Shown here piece after piece: positions 1 to 7,543 of a stretch of DNA of 64,000 bases. Where the stretch lies: NCBI RefSeq assembly GCF_020616555.1, contig NZ_CP085173.1, forward strand, positions 4,351,501 through 4,415,500. Reading direction: 5' to 3'. The notes under the pieces were generated by a model, which did no database searches, was not told the origin of the DNA, and saw only the letters and a list, made by a program, of their open reading frames with translations. The DNA is from Streptomyces longhuiensis. Its GTDB lineage: Bacteria > Actinomycetota > Actinomycetes > Streptomycetales > Streptomycetaceae. The position numbers and the translations under genes were made by a program. Numbering within the stretch: position 1 is the stretch's first letter; each line of letters begins with the position of its first letter.

Positions 1-170
1 ACCACGCGGACCCGACGTCGGCGCGGCACGGTGTCATGCGCGGCCAGGTGGACTCGTCCGCGCGGCTGATCCGCTGGTTCGAGCAGCTGGGCTGGGCGCA
101 TGACGTGCGCTGGCCGTCGAAGGAGCGGATCGCCTCCCGCCGCAAGCCGCAGGCCGCTGACGCGGCATGA
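1..170 (+). CDS. Acyl-CoA desaturase, C-terminal end (partial)
   Basis: The first 170 bases are the last 55 codons of a gene that begins outside the window. The visible tail contains HADPTSARHGVMRGQ and IRWFEQLGWAHDVRWPS, which resembles the cytosolic C-terminus of membrane fatty acid desaturases (delta-9 type), where the last His of the di-iron site lies in an H-x-D-P-T-S context. The role would be introducing a double bond into acyl chains at the membrane. Its TGA overlaps the ATG of the following TetR gene (ATGATG), so the two are probably translationally coupled. Assignment rests on the tail only. Confidence 0.75.
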   Translation, partial: HADPTSARHGVMRGQVDSSARLIRWFEQLGWAHDVRWPSKERIASRRKPQAADAA

Positions 171-850
171 TGGAGCATGTGGCGACCGATCCGAACACTG
201 CGAGCCCAGCCGGCAACGACAAGCCCCGGCGCGCGCGCCGCACCCGGATGACCGGTGCGGAGCGCCGCCAGCAACTGCTCGAGATCGGTCGCACCCTCTT
301 CGCCGCGAAGGGCTTCGAGGGCACGTCGGTGGAGGAGATCGCGGCGAAGGCCGGGGTCTCCAAGCCGGTCGTGTACGAGCACTTCGGCGGCAAGGAGGGC
401 CTGTACGCGGTCGTCGTGGACCGTGAGATGCGCCAGCTCCTCGACATGGTGACCGGCTCGCTGACGGCCGGGCATCCGCGCGAACTGTGCGAGCAGGCCG
501 CCTTCGCGCTCCTCGACTACATCGAGGAGTACACGGACGGCTTCCGCATCCTGGTCCGCGACTCCCCCATCCCTCAGTCCACGGGCTCGTTCGCCTCGCT
601 GATCTCCGACATCGCCACGCAGGTCGAGGACATCCTGGGCCGCGAGTTCAAGAACCGCGGCTTCGACCCGAAGCTCGCGCCGCTGTACGCGCAGGCACTG
701 GTCGGCATGGTCGCCCTGACGGGCCAGTGGTGGCTGGACGCCCGTAAGCCGGAGAAGGCCGAGGTCGCGGCGCACCTGGTGAATCTGGCGTGGCACGGCC
801 TGGACGGCATGGAGGCGAACCCGCATCTGATCGGGCGGCGCAAGAACTAG
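167..850 (+). CDS. TetR/AcrR family transcriptional regulator
   Basis: A 227-residue protein with an N-terminal TetR helix-turn-helix at about residues 33-78 (TSVEEIAAKAGVSKPVVYEHF is the recognition region) after a basic, disordered leader. The C-terminal ligand domain is of the common Streptomyces type. The start overlaps the desaturase stop, so co-transcription with the desaturase is likely and the regulator may control membrane unsaturation; that is inference from position. An alternative start is the Met at about residue 28 (RMTGAERRQQ), which would remove the disordered leader. Its stop overlaps by 4 bases the stop of the convergent VOC gene. Confidence 0.9.
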   Translation: MMEHVATDPNTASPAGNDKPRRARRTRMTGAERRQQLLEIGRTLFAAKGFEGTSVEEIAAKAGVSKPVVYEHFGGKEGLYAVVVDREMRQLLDMVTGSLTAGHPRELCEQAAFALLDYIEEYTDGFRILVRDSPIPQSTGSFASLISDIATQVEDILGREFKNRGFDPKLAPLYAQALVGMVALTGQWWLDARKPEKAEVAAHLVNLAWHGLDGMEANPHLIGRRKN

Positions 851-1221
851 GCGGGTCCGGGGTTGACCGGTTCGAGGAATTCGAGCCGGTTGCCCACCGG
901 GTCGTCGGCGTAGAACCGGCGGTGGCCCGGCAGGTCCTCGTCCCAGATGATCCGCACACCGTGCGCCGCGAGGCGCGCCGCGTACGTCTCGATCCCCGTG
1001 ACCCGCAGCCCCGGGTGGGCCTTGCGGGCCGGCCGGAAGTCCCGCTCGATTCCCAGGTGCACTCGCACCTGGCCCGCTTCGAACCAGCAGCCCCCGCGCG
1101 CCGCGAGCGCCGGGGGCTTCGGCGTCTCCGTCATGCCGAGGGCGTCCCCGTAGAACCGGCGCAGCGCGTCCTCCGATCCCGCGGGGGCGGCGAGCTGTAC
1201 GTGGTCCAGGGCCCGGAGCAT
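847..1221 (-). CDS. VOC superfamily (glyoxalase/bleomycin-resistance fold) protein
   Basis: A 124-residue protein opening with MLRALDHVQLAAPAGSED and ending with the second half-module FYADDPVGNRLEFLEP, the usual vicinal-oxygen-chelate layout: a metal-ligand His near the N-terminus and a Glu near the C-terminus. Length fits a single two-module VOC protein. The ATG overlaps the stop of the upstream methyltransferase gene (TGATG), so the two form a tight operon. The substrate cannot be told; VOC proteins range from lyases to resistance proteins. Confidence 0.88.
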   Translation of the reverse strand: MLRALDHVQLAAPAGSEDALRRFYGDALGMTETPKPPALAARGGCWFEAGQVRVHLGIERDFRPARKAHPGLRVTGIETYAARLAAHGVRIIWDEDLPGHRRFYADDPVGNRLEFLEPVNPGPA

Positions 1222-2012
1222 CAGGCGTCGGCGGGCTTGCGGGCCACCGCGAAGAGGCGGCGGAAGGGGAAGACCGTGCCGTGGGCTGTCGTGGGGTACG
1301 CGGTGCGGAGCAGGGCGCGGTAGGCGGTCAGGAATGCGTCGGTGGCCCCCGGGTCGTCCGCTAGGGCGGTCAGGACGGGGCGCAGGCCCGTGCCCTTGAC
1401 CCAGTCGAGGACGGGGTCCTCGCCCTGGAGGAGATGCAGGTACGTCGTCTCCCAGACGTCCGCGTGGCAGCCGAGCTCCGTGAGCTCGTTCAGGTACCGC
1501 TCCGGCGTGTGGACGGCGTCCGCGTGGCGCAGGGTGTCGCCGAGCCGGTCCCGCCAGCGCGCCGACTGTGCGAGTTCGCGCATCAGGACGTGGCTGGGGG
1601 CGTCGAAGTTGCCGGGGACCTGGAAGGCGAACGTGCCGCCCGGGGTGAGGCCGGCGAGCCAGTCGGGGAAGCGGCCGGTGTGGCCGGGGACCCACTGGAG
1701 CAGGGCGTTGGAGACGATCAGGTCGAAGGGCTCGCCGGGGGTCCAGGTGGCCGCGTCGGCGGGGGCGAAGTCAAGCAGGTCGGTAGCGTGGGCGGCGGCC
1801 TTCTCCAGCATCTGCGGGGAGTTGTCGTAGCCGGTGATCCTGGCCTTCGGCCAGCGCTCGGCGAGCAGGGCGGTGACGTTGCCGGCGCCGCAGCCGAGGT
1901 CGGCGATCCTCGCCGGGTCGCCCTGGACGCGGGCGAGGAGATCGGCGAAGGGGCGTGTGCGGTGGTCCGCGTGCCGGAGATACTGCTGGGGGTCCCAGGT
2001 GGGTGCGCTCAT
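1221..2012 (-). CDS. tam: Trans-aconitate 2-methyltransferase
   Basis: A 263-residue class I SAM-dependent methyltransferase. The N-terminal W-D-P-x-x-Y opening, the SAM-binding glycine motif DLGCGAGN at residues 38-45, and SNALLQWVPGH further on match the Tam family, which methylates trans-aconitate formed spontaneously from cis-aconitate in the citric acid cycle. Acts in the cytoplasm. Operonic with the VOC gene downstream and divergent from a marR gene across about 90 bases that hold a strong palindrome, suggesting control by that regulator. Other small-acid methyltransferases are possible, but the family match is good. Confidence 0.85.
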   Translation of the reverse strand: MSAPTWDPQQYLRHADHRTRPFADLLARVQGDPARIADLGCGAGNVTALLAERWPKARITGYDNSPQMLEKAAAHATDLLDFAPADAATWTPGEPFDLIVSNALLQWVPGHTGRFPDWLAGLTPGGTFAFQVPGNFDAPSHVLMRELAQSARWRDRLGDTLRHADAVHTPERYLNELTELGCHADVWETTYLHLLQGEDPVLDWVKGTGLRPVLTALADDPGATDAFLTAYRALLRTAYPTTAHGTVFPFRRLFAVARKPADA

Positions 2013-2035
2013 GGCGGCCAGGATCCTCTGGGTTT

Positions 2036-2064
2036 TATCTCGATGTCAAGATAGTTGAATTCAA
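2036..2064. promoter_or_regulatory. Palindromic operator(s) between tam and marR
   Basis: Positions 2036-2053 read TATCTCGATGTCAAGATA, an 18-bp near-perfect inverted repeat (7 of 9 pairs complementary). Immediately after it, 2055-2064 is the perfect palindrome TTGAATTCAA. Both lie in the short divergent spacer between tam and a marR-type gene. MarR proteins typically bind such 16-20 bp palindromes beside their own gene, so autoregulation and control of tam are likely. Confidence 0.7.
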
Positions 2065-2101
2065 GAGACTTCATGTCGAGGGACCCACTAGACTGATCGT
2101 C

Positions 2102-2599
2102 ATGGAGGACGAGGTCGATCGGCTGGTCGCAGCGTGGCGTCGAGAGCGCCCTGACCTCGACGTGGAGCCCCTCGAGGTGCTCAGTCGGGTCAGCAGGCTG
2201 GCGCGTCATCTTGACCGGGCCCGGCGCCTGGCGTTCGCCGAGCACCAGCTGGAGCCGTGGGAGTTCGACGTACTGACGTCCCTGCGGCGGGCCGGCGCCC
2301 CCTATCAGCTCTCCCCCGGACAGCTCCTCACCCAGACCCTCGTCACCTCCGGCACGATGACGAACCGTATCGACCGGCTCGCCAAGAAGGGCCTCGTCGA
2401 GCGTCTCCCCGACCCGAGCGACCGGCGGGGCGTCCTCGTCCGGCTGACCACCGAGGGGCAGGATCGCGCCGACCAGGCACTCGCCGGCCTCCTCGCGCAG
2501 GAGCGGGCGATCCTCGCGGAGCTGTCCCGCACCCAGCGCGGTGAACTGGCGGGCCTGCTGCGGCAGTTGACCGCGCCGTTCGACAACATCCCCGGCTAG
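2102..2599 (+). CDS. MarR family transcriptional regulator
   Basis: A 165-residue protein with the MarR winged helix in the middle (YQLSPGQLLTQTLVTSGTMT as recognition region, wing around DPSDRRGVLVRLT). Helices at both ends form the dimer interface. The ATG at 2102 is chosen because the upstream in-frame extension runs into tam and has no family similarity. It reads away from tam across the palindromes at 2036-2064, so autoregulation plus control of the tam-VOC operon is the simplest model. Confidence 0.92.
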   Translation: MEDEVDRLVAAWRRERPDLDVEPLEVLSRVSRLARHLDRARRLAFAEHQLEPWEFDVLTSLRRAGAPYQLSPGQLLTQTLVTSGTMTNRIDRLAKKGLVERLPDPSDRRGVLVRLTTEGQDRADQALAGLLAQERAILAELSRTQRGELAGLLRQLTAPFDNIPG

Positions 2600-2624
2600 G
2601 GCCCGGCCGTACGGGTTCCCGTTC

Positions 2625-3374
2625 CTACGACGCCGCTTCCAGGTCCGCGGGACCGACCCCGGCCCTGCGTGCCAGGGCCACCGCCGCGAGCGTGGAGTGC
2701 ACCCCGAGCTTGCCCAGCACGTTCTGCATGTGCGTACGGACCGTGTGCGGGGACAGGAACAGGCGCTCGGCGACCGCCTTGCGGCCCAGGCCCGCGACCA
2801 TGCAGCGCAGCACCTCGCGCTCACGCGGCGTCAGGGACTCCACCAGGCGCTCCGAATCGGTGCGGTGCTTGCGGGCCGCGGTCAGCTCCCGCAGGACGCT
2901 CGTGAGCAGGGCGGGCGGCAGATGCGTCTCGTCGCGCAGGACGCCCCGGATGACCGTGAGCAGCCGCGAGAGCGAGCAGTCCTTGGCGACCCAGCCGGAG
3001 GCACCCGCCTGGAGCGCGAGTGCCGCGCGGCGCGGGTCGTCCTTCTCGGCGAGGACCACCGTCCGGACGGTGGGCTGGCCCGAACGGACGCCCGCCACCA
3101 GCGAGATGCCGTCGACCAGGCCGTCCTGGCCGGGCGCCGCGTCGGGCACGGCCGTCGCCGGGCGCGGGCCGTGCAGGGCCGCCCCCAGGTCGGCGTCCAC
3201 GAGGAGGACGTCGAAACGGCGCCCTTCCGCCGCGGCGCGGTCCATGCAGCGCAGCGCGGCGGGGCCGCTGCCGGCCGCGGACACGTCCACGTCGGGCTCG
3301 GCGGCGAGAGCCGCGGCGAGCGACTCGGCGAAGATGCGGTGGTCGTCGACGACCAGGACTCGGATGCGAACCAC
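2625..3374 (-). CDS. LuxR/NarL-type response regulator
   Basis: A 249-residue protein. Receiver domain at residues 1-150 with the acidic pair D10-D11 (VVDDH), probable phospho-acceptor D60 (LLVDAD) and a conserved Lys (WVAKD). It carries an unusual Pro/Ala/Gly-rich insert of about 20 residues just after the phosphorylation site. The C-terminal LuxR HTH begins SLTPREREVLRCMVAGLG. GTG at 3374 is preferred: a GGAGGG ribosome site lies about 10 bases upstream and the receiver begins right after. No sensor kinase gene adjoins it, so it is an orphan regulator. Confidence 0.9.
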   Translation of the reverse strand: MVRIRVLVVDDHRIFAESLAAALAAEPDVDVSAAGSGPAALRCMDRAAAEGRRFDVLLVDADLGAALHGPRPATAVPDAAPGQDGLVDGISLVAGVRSGQPTVRTVVLAEKDDPRRAALALQAGASGWVAKDCSLSRLLTVIRGVLRDETHLPPALLTSVLRELTAARKHRTDSERLVESLTPREREVLRCMVAGLGRKAVAERLFLSPHTVRTHMQNVLGKLGVHSTLAAVALARRAGVGPADLEAAS

Positions 3375-3652
3375 GTGTATTACCCCCTCCCCCAAGCTCC
3401 TCGCGGAGCAGGGGATTCCCCGGCGCCGGGAGGCTGTCCGGCACGGGTACGGCGTTCGAAGAGGCAGGTCGTCGCGGTCGCACGGCCGCCGCCGCGCTCG
3501 TACCGCCACCCCCACTCCGGACGCGCACCCGGCTGTCTCGCCCCCTGATCAGCACCGGCCCCCACCGGCGCTGCCCCTCAGAGTAGGGCCGCGGGCCAGG
3601 AGCGGAAGGCAATTTGCAGAACTGATTGGCCCGCGCGTTTATGGTGAGGCGT

Positions 3653-4096
3653 ATGTTTCGTATTGAGACAGAAGTCGACAAACAGCGGCGCGATCTTCTC
3701 CACTCCCGGCTGCGTGAGGCGAACACCGCGGCGTCGGCGGAGCTCAGGTCACTGCGCGGAACGCCCGCGGAGCACGAAGTTCCGCTCCAGGTCTGGGCGT
3801 TGGACGAGAGCGGCGAGATCGCCGGCGGCCTGGACGGACACACCTGGGCGACCTGGCTCCATGTGAACCTGCTCTGGGTCGACGACCACCACCGCACGAA
3901 GGGCCTGGGCTCCCGCCTCCTGGCGGAAGCGGAACGCATCGCCCACGAGGACCGCGCCTGCCGCGGCGCCCGGGTCGAGACCTGGGACTTCCAAGCGCCC
4001 GGCTTCTACCGCCAGCACGGCTACGAGTTGATGTGCGTGATCCCCGACTACCCGCCGGGGATCAAGGAGTTCACGCTCACCAAGCGGCTCGGCTGA
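3653..4096 (+). CDS. GNAT family N-acetyltransferase
   Basis: A 147-residue single-domain acetyltransferase. The acetyl-CoA pyrophosphate loop is HHRTKGLGSRLLAEAE (about residues 79-95), followed by the family's C-terminal strand (APGFYRQHGYEL). ATG 3653 has a GTGAGG ribosome site just upstream. The acceptor is unknown. Its 3' end, including the stop codon, lies in a 56-bp tandem duplication (4038-4149) that also forms the end of convergent galK, so the last residues may not be ancestral. Confidence 0.88.
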   Translation: MFRIETEVDKQRRDLLHSRLREANTAASAELRSLRGTPAEHEVPLQVWALDESGEIAGGLDGHTWATWLHVNLLWVDDHHRTKGLGSRLLAEAERIAHEDRACRGARVETWDFQAPGFYRQHGYELMCVIPDYPPGIKEFTLTKRLG

Positions 4097-4149
4097 TCCC
4101 CGGCCGTCCGCCGGGGATCAGGGAGTTCACGCCTACGAAGCGGCGGGGG
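4038..4149. repeat. 56-bp imperfect tandem duplication
   Basis: Two head-to-tail copies, 4038-4093 and 4094-4149, match at about 45 of 56 positions, with a core of 33/37 at 4052-4088 versus 4108-4144. Copy 1 holds the last codons of the acetyltransferase gene. Copy 2 begins with its TGA and contains the stop and last codons of galK on the other strand. As 56 is not a multiple of 3, the copies are read in different frames. Confidence 0.9.
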
Positions 4150-5305
4150 CGAGTTGGTGGGCTCCTGCCGACGGGACCGCCGGGAAGACCCGCGGGGCCG
4201 TGCAGCCCGCCGCGGCGAACGCCTCGGTGATCGACTTCGTCACCGCTTCCGCGTCCGGCTCCTCCACCAGGACGATCGCCGAGCCGCCGAAGCCGCCGCC
4301 GGTCATCCGGGCGCCGAGCGCGCCCGCCGCGTTCGCGGTGTCGACGACCAGGTCCAGCTCGGCGCAGGAGATGCGCAGGTCGTCGCGGAGCGAGACGTGG
4401 CCCTCGGTGAGGACCGGGCCGATCGCCCGTACGTCACCGGCGTCGAGGAGCTCGATGACCCGCTCGACGCGGTGGTCGTCGCAGACGATGTGGCGGACGT
4501 AGCGCACGATCCGCTCGTCGGTGAGGTCCGCCAACGTGGCGAGCGCCTGCGGCAGTTCGGCGTAGGACACGTCACGCAGATGGGAGACGCCGAGCGCGCG
4601 GGCGCCCTCTTCGCAGCCCGCGCGGCGCTCCGCGTACGCGCCGTCGCCGAGCTCGTGCTTGACGCGGGTGTCGACGACGAGGAGCTGGAGGCCGTGGGCG
4701 GCCAGGTCGAAGGGGACCTGGCGGACGGACAGGTCACGGCAGTCCAGGTGCAGGGCATGGCCCTCGGTGGCGCACGCCGACGCCATCTGGTCCATGATCC
4801 CGCAGGGCACGCGCACGAAGTCGTTCTCCGCGCGCTGCGCGATCCGCGCCAACTCGGGCCCGGTGAGCCCCAGTTCGAACAGGTCGTTGAGCGCGAGCGC
4901 CGTGACGACCTCGAGCGCGGCCGACGAGGACAGGCCCGCGCCGGTCGGCACGGTCGACGCGAGGTGGATGTCGGCGCCGGTGACGGTGTGCCCGGCCTCG
5001 CGCAGCGCCCATACGACGCCCGCCAGGTACGCGGCCCAGCCGCCCTGCCCGAACTCGGAGAGCGGGGTCAGTTCGTCGGCCCGCAGTTCGGCGATCGGCG
5101 CGTCGATGTCCGCGGAGTGCAGCCGCAGGACGCCGTCGGTGCGGCGCGCGACGGCGGCCACCGCGGTGTGCGGCAACGCGAGCGGCATCACGAAGCCCTC
5201 GTTGAAGTCGGTGTACTCGCCGATGAGGTTCACGCGTCCGGGCGCGGCCCAGACCCCCTCGGGCTCGTATCCGTACAGATCGCTGAACTGCGAGGCGACG
5301 GACAT
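4133..5305 (-). CDS. galK: Galactokinase
   Basis: A 390-residue GHMP kinase that phosphorylates galactose to galactose-1-phosphate, first committed step of the Leloir pathway. The galactokinase signature GRVNLIGEYTDFN lies at residues 23-35, the ATP-binding glycine-rich loop PTGAGLSSSAALE at about 120-132, and the C-terminal GHMP motif ARMTGGGFGGSAI near residue 340. It is the last gene of the leftward galT-galE-galK operon, 3 bases after galE. The extreme C-terminus (HQLAPAAS) comes from the duplicated DNA at 4094-4149. Confidence 0.97.
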   Translation of the reverse strand: MSVASQFSDLYGYEPEGVWAAPGRVNLIGEYTDFNEGFVMPLALPHTAVAAVARRTDGVLRLHSADIDAPIAELRADELTPLSEFGQGGWAAYLAGVVWALREAGHTVTGADIHLASTVPTGAGLSSSAALEVVTALALNDLFELGLTGPELARIAQRAENDFVRVPCGIMDQMASACATEGHALHLDCRDLSVRQVPFDLAAHGLQLLVVDTRVKHELGDGAYAERRAGCEEGARALGVSHLRDVSYAELPQALATLADLTDERIVRYVRHIVCDDHRVERVIELLDAGDVRAIGPVLTEGHVSLRDDLRISCAELDLVVDTANAAGALGARMTGGGFGGSAIVLVEEPDAEAVTKSITEAFAAAGCTAPRVFPAVPSAGAHQLAPAAS

Positions 5306-5308
5306 GAC

Positions 5309-6274
5309 TTACCCCTCCTGGCGTGCCTGGGCGAAGGCCCAGGCGTCGGCGACGATTCCCGCGAGGTCCGCGCGGGACGGGTTCCAGCCGAGGCGCTCGC
5401 GCGCGGTGGCGGCCGAGGCGACGAGGACGGCCGGGTCGCCGCCGCGGCGCGGGGCGGTGACCTCGGGGATCGGGTGGCCGGTCACCTGGCGGACGGTCTC
5501 GATGACCTCGCGCACGGAGAAGCCGTTGCCGTTGCCGAGGTTGCAGATCAGGTGCTCGGCGGGGCGGGCGGCGTCCAGGGCGAGCAGGTGGGCCTCGGCG
5601 AGGTCGGCGACGTGGATGTAGTCGCGCACGCACGTGCCGTCGGGCGTCGGGTAGTCGTCGCCGTAGACGGAGATCGCGTCGCGCCGGCCCTGGGCGACCT
5701 GGAGGACGAGCGGGATGAGGTGCGACTCGGGGTCGTGGCGCTCGCCGCAGCTGCCGTAGGCGCCCGCCACGTTGAAGTAGCGCAGCGACACGGCGGCCAG
5801 TCCGTGCGCGGCCGCCTCCCCGGTGATCATGTGGTCGACGGCGAGCTTGGAGGCGCCGTACGGGGAGGTGGGGGAGGTGGGGTCGGACTCGGTGATGGGG
5901 GTGCCGACGGGCTCCCCGTACGTCGCCGCGGTGGAGGAGAAGACGAGCTTGCGGACGTCCGCCGAGCGCATCGCGGCGAGCAGCGCCATGGTGCCGCCGA
6001 CGTTGTTGTCCCAGTACTTCTCGGGCTTCACGACGGACTCGCCGACCTGGGAGAACGCGGCGAAGTGCAGGACGGCGTCGAAGGACGGGTCGAGCCACTT
6101 GGCGGCGTCGCGGATGTCGCCCTCGACGAACGTCACCCCGGCGGGCACGCCCTCGCGGAAGCCGGTCGAGAGGTTGTCGAGGACGGTGACGTCGTGCCCC
6201 GCCTCGACCAGGTGCTGCGCGACCACGCTGCCCACATATCCCGCACCACCGGTGACCAGGTACTTCCCGCTCAT
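5309..6274 (-). CDS. galE: UDP-glucose 4-epimerase
   Basis: A 321-residue extended-SDR epimerase interconverting UDP-galactose and UDP-glucose. The NAD-binding motif GGAGYVGS is at residues 9-16 and the catalytic Y139-x-x-x-K143 sits in [12 protein letters not shown]. The C-terminal substrate region ([22 protein letters not shown] cut short here as [11 protein letters not shown]) is typical. Its start overlaps the galT stop by 4 bases (ATGA), so it is translationally coupled. A second UDP-sugar enzyme gene, galU, occurs at about 54 kb. Confidence 0.97.
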   Translation of the reverse strand: MSGKYLVTGGAGYVGSVVAQHLVEAGHDVTVLDNLSTGFREGVPAGVTFVEGDIRDAAKWLDPSFDAVLHFAAFSQVGESVVKPEKYWDNNVGGTMALLAAMRSADVRKLVFSSTAATYGEPVGTPITESDPTSPTSPYGASKLAVDHMITGEAAAHGLAAVSLRYFNVAGAYGSCGERHDPESHLIPLVLQVAQGRRDAISVYGDDYPTPDGTCVRDYIHVADLAEAHLLALDAARPAEHLICNLGNGNGFSVREVIETVRQVTGHPIPEVTAPRRGGDPAVLVASAATARERLGWNPSRADLAGIVADAWAFAQARQEG

Positions 6275-7332
6275 GTACTCGCTACCTCTCGCAGTCTCTC
6301 GGCCGCGGTCTCCGGCGGCACGTCGTTGATGAACACGCTCATGCCGGATTCGGAACCCGCGAGAAACTTCAGCTTGCCGGAAGTGCGGCGGATAGTGAAA
6401 AGCTCGAGGTGGAGCGCGAAGTCGTCCCGCTGGACGCCGGAGAAGTCGTCCAGGGTGCCGAAGGGCGCCTGGTGCCAGGCGGCGATGTACGGCGTCGGGG
6501 ACTCCTCCGTTCCGAAGAGCCGGTCGAAGCGCCTCAAGAGTTCCAGATAAACCTGGGGGAACTCTGTGCGCGCGCCGTCGTCGAGGGCGAGCAGGTCGGG
6601 CACGCGGCGCTTGGGGTAGAGGTGCACCTCGTAGGGCCAGTGGGCCGCGTACGGGACGAAGGCCACCCAGTGGTCGCCCTCGAGGACGACCCGCTCACCG
6701 GCGCGCTCCTCGGCGAGTACGTCGTCGAAGAGGTTGCGACCGCCGGTCTGCTCCTTGTGCTCGGCGAGCGAGCGCAGCATGAGGGCGGTGCGCGGGGTGG
6801 TGAACGGGTAGCCGTAGATCTGGCCGTGCGGGTGGCCGAGGGTGACGCCGATCTCGGCGCCGCGGTTCTCGAAGCAGAACACCTGCTCCACGGAGTCCAG
6901 ATGGGACAGCTCGGCGGTGCGGTCGGTCCAGGCGTCCAGGACGAGCCCGGCCTGTTCCTCGGTGAGGTCGGCGAAGGACGACGTGTGGTCGGAGGTGAAG
7001 CAGACCACCTCGCAGCGGCCGGCGTCCCCGGCGAGCGAGGGGAAGCGGTTCTCGAAGACCGCCACGTCGTACGAGGAGTCGGGGATCTCGCTGAGCCGGT
7101 CGCCCTCGGACGGGCACAGGGGGCACTCGTCGGCCGGCGGGTGGTAGGTGCGGCCCTGACGGTGCGAGGCGATGGCGACGCTGTCCCCGAGGAGGGGGTC
7201 GCGGCGGATCTGCGAGGAGGAGGCGACGGGATCCAGCGGACGCCGGTCCACCGCGTCCCGCACGACGTCGTCACGCGAGTCGTAGTAGATGAGCTCGCGA
7301 CCGTCGGCGAGCCGGGTCGACGTCTTCTTCAC
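6271..7332 (-). CDS. galT: Galactose-1-phosphate uridylyltransferase
   Basis: A 353-residue enzyme that transfers UMP between UDP-glucose and galactose-1-phosphate. The active-site H-P-H motif is at 167-169 in [12 protein letters not shown]; the zinc ligands C70 and C73 lie in [11 protein letters not shown]. It is the first gene of galT-galE-galK. The GTG start at 7332 is supported by GAGGAG about 10 bases upstream. Ten-base direct repeats of DeoR-operator character lie just upstream (7348-7377), between the start codon and the divergent symporter gene, consistent with galactose-responsive repression. Confidence 0.97.
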   Translation of the reverse strand: MKKTSTRLADGRELIYYDSRDDVVRDAVDRRPLDPVASSSQIRRDPLLGDSVAIASHRQGRTYHPPADECPLCPSEGDRLSEIPDSSYDVAVFENRFPSLAGDAGRCEVVCFTSDHTSSFADLTEEQAGLVLDAWTDRTAELSHLDSVEQVFCFENRGAEIGVTLGHPHGQIYGYPFTTPRTALMLRSLAEHKEQTGGRNLFDDVLAEERAGERVVLEGDHWVAFVPYAAHWPYEVHLYPKRRVPDLLALDDGARTEFPQVYLELLRRFDRLFGTEESPTPYIAAWHQAPFGTLDDFSGVQRDDFALHLELFTIRRTSGKLKFLAGSESGMSVFINDVPPETAAERLREVAST

Positions 7333-7347
7333 GTCCGATGCTCCTCA

Positions 7348-7377
7348 TTCGCATCAACTCAACATAATCAAACATAA
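7348..7377 (-). promoter_or_regulatory. Three 10-bp direct repeats upstream of galT
   Basis: Read on the minus strand, the bases are TTATGTTTGA, TTATGTTGAG and TTGATGCGAA in immediate succession: two close copies and a third degenerate one with the same phase. The region is strikingly AT-rich for this genome. Ten-base head-to-tail repeats are typical binding sites for DeoR-family sugar repressors. A partial copy of the same word (AATCAAACA on the plus strand) recurs at about 7450-7458 near the symporter promoter. Confidence 0.6.
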
Positions 7378-7475
7378 CAAAGCACGCTTCAACGGGATGG
7401 TCAAGGCCGCTGACGCATCCTTCGGTGCGTGGCGTGTCACTCGCATCACAATCAAACAAAGAACCTCAGCAGAAG

Positions 7476-7492
7476 TGTTCATTTATTGAACA
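7476..7492. promoter_or_regulatory. Perfect inverted repeat upstream of the symporter gene
   Basis: TGTTCA-TTTAT-TGAACA: two perfect 6-bp arms around a 5-base AT spacer, 52 bases before the symporter ATG. With the direct repeats beside galT it makes the divergent gal/symporter spacer doubly marked by candidate operators. Confidence 0.6.
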
Positions 7493-7543
7493 TAGAAGCG
7501 TAGGTTCCGGTCTGATCAGTTCGCGCAACGAAGCGAGTTCTCC

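Noticed and set aside
4154-6550. A long open frame (about 800 codons) on the plus strand opposite galK-galE-galT
   Set aside because: It is the antisense shadow of three well-identified enzymes; high-GC genomes keep such frames open because stop codons are rare. Its translation is low-complexity and matches no family.
7432-7450. CRP-like site (TGTCA-N6-TCACA) in the gal spacer
   Set aside because: One arm mismatches and the pattern is short; the direct repeats and dyad nearby are better supported.
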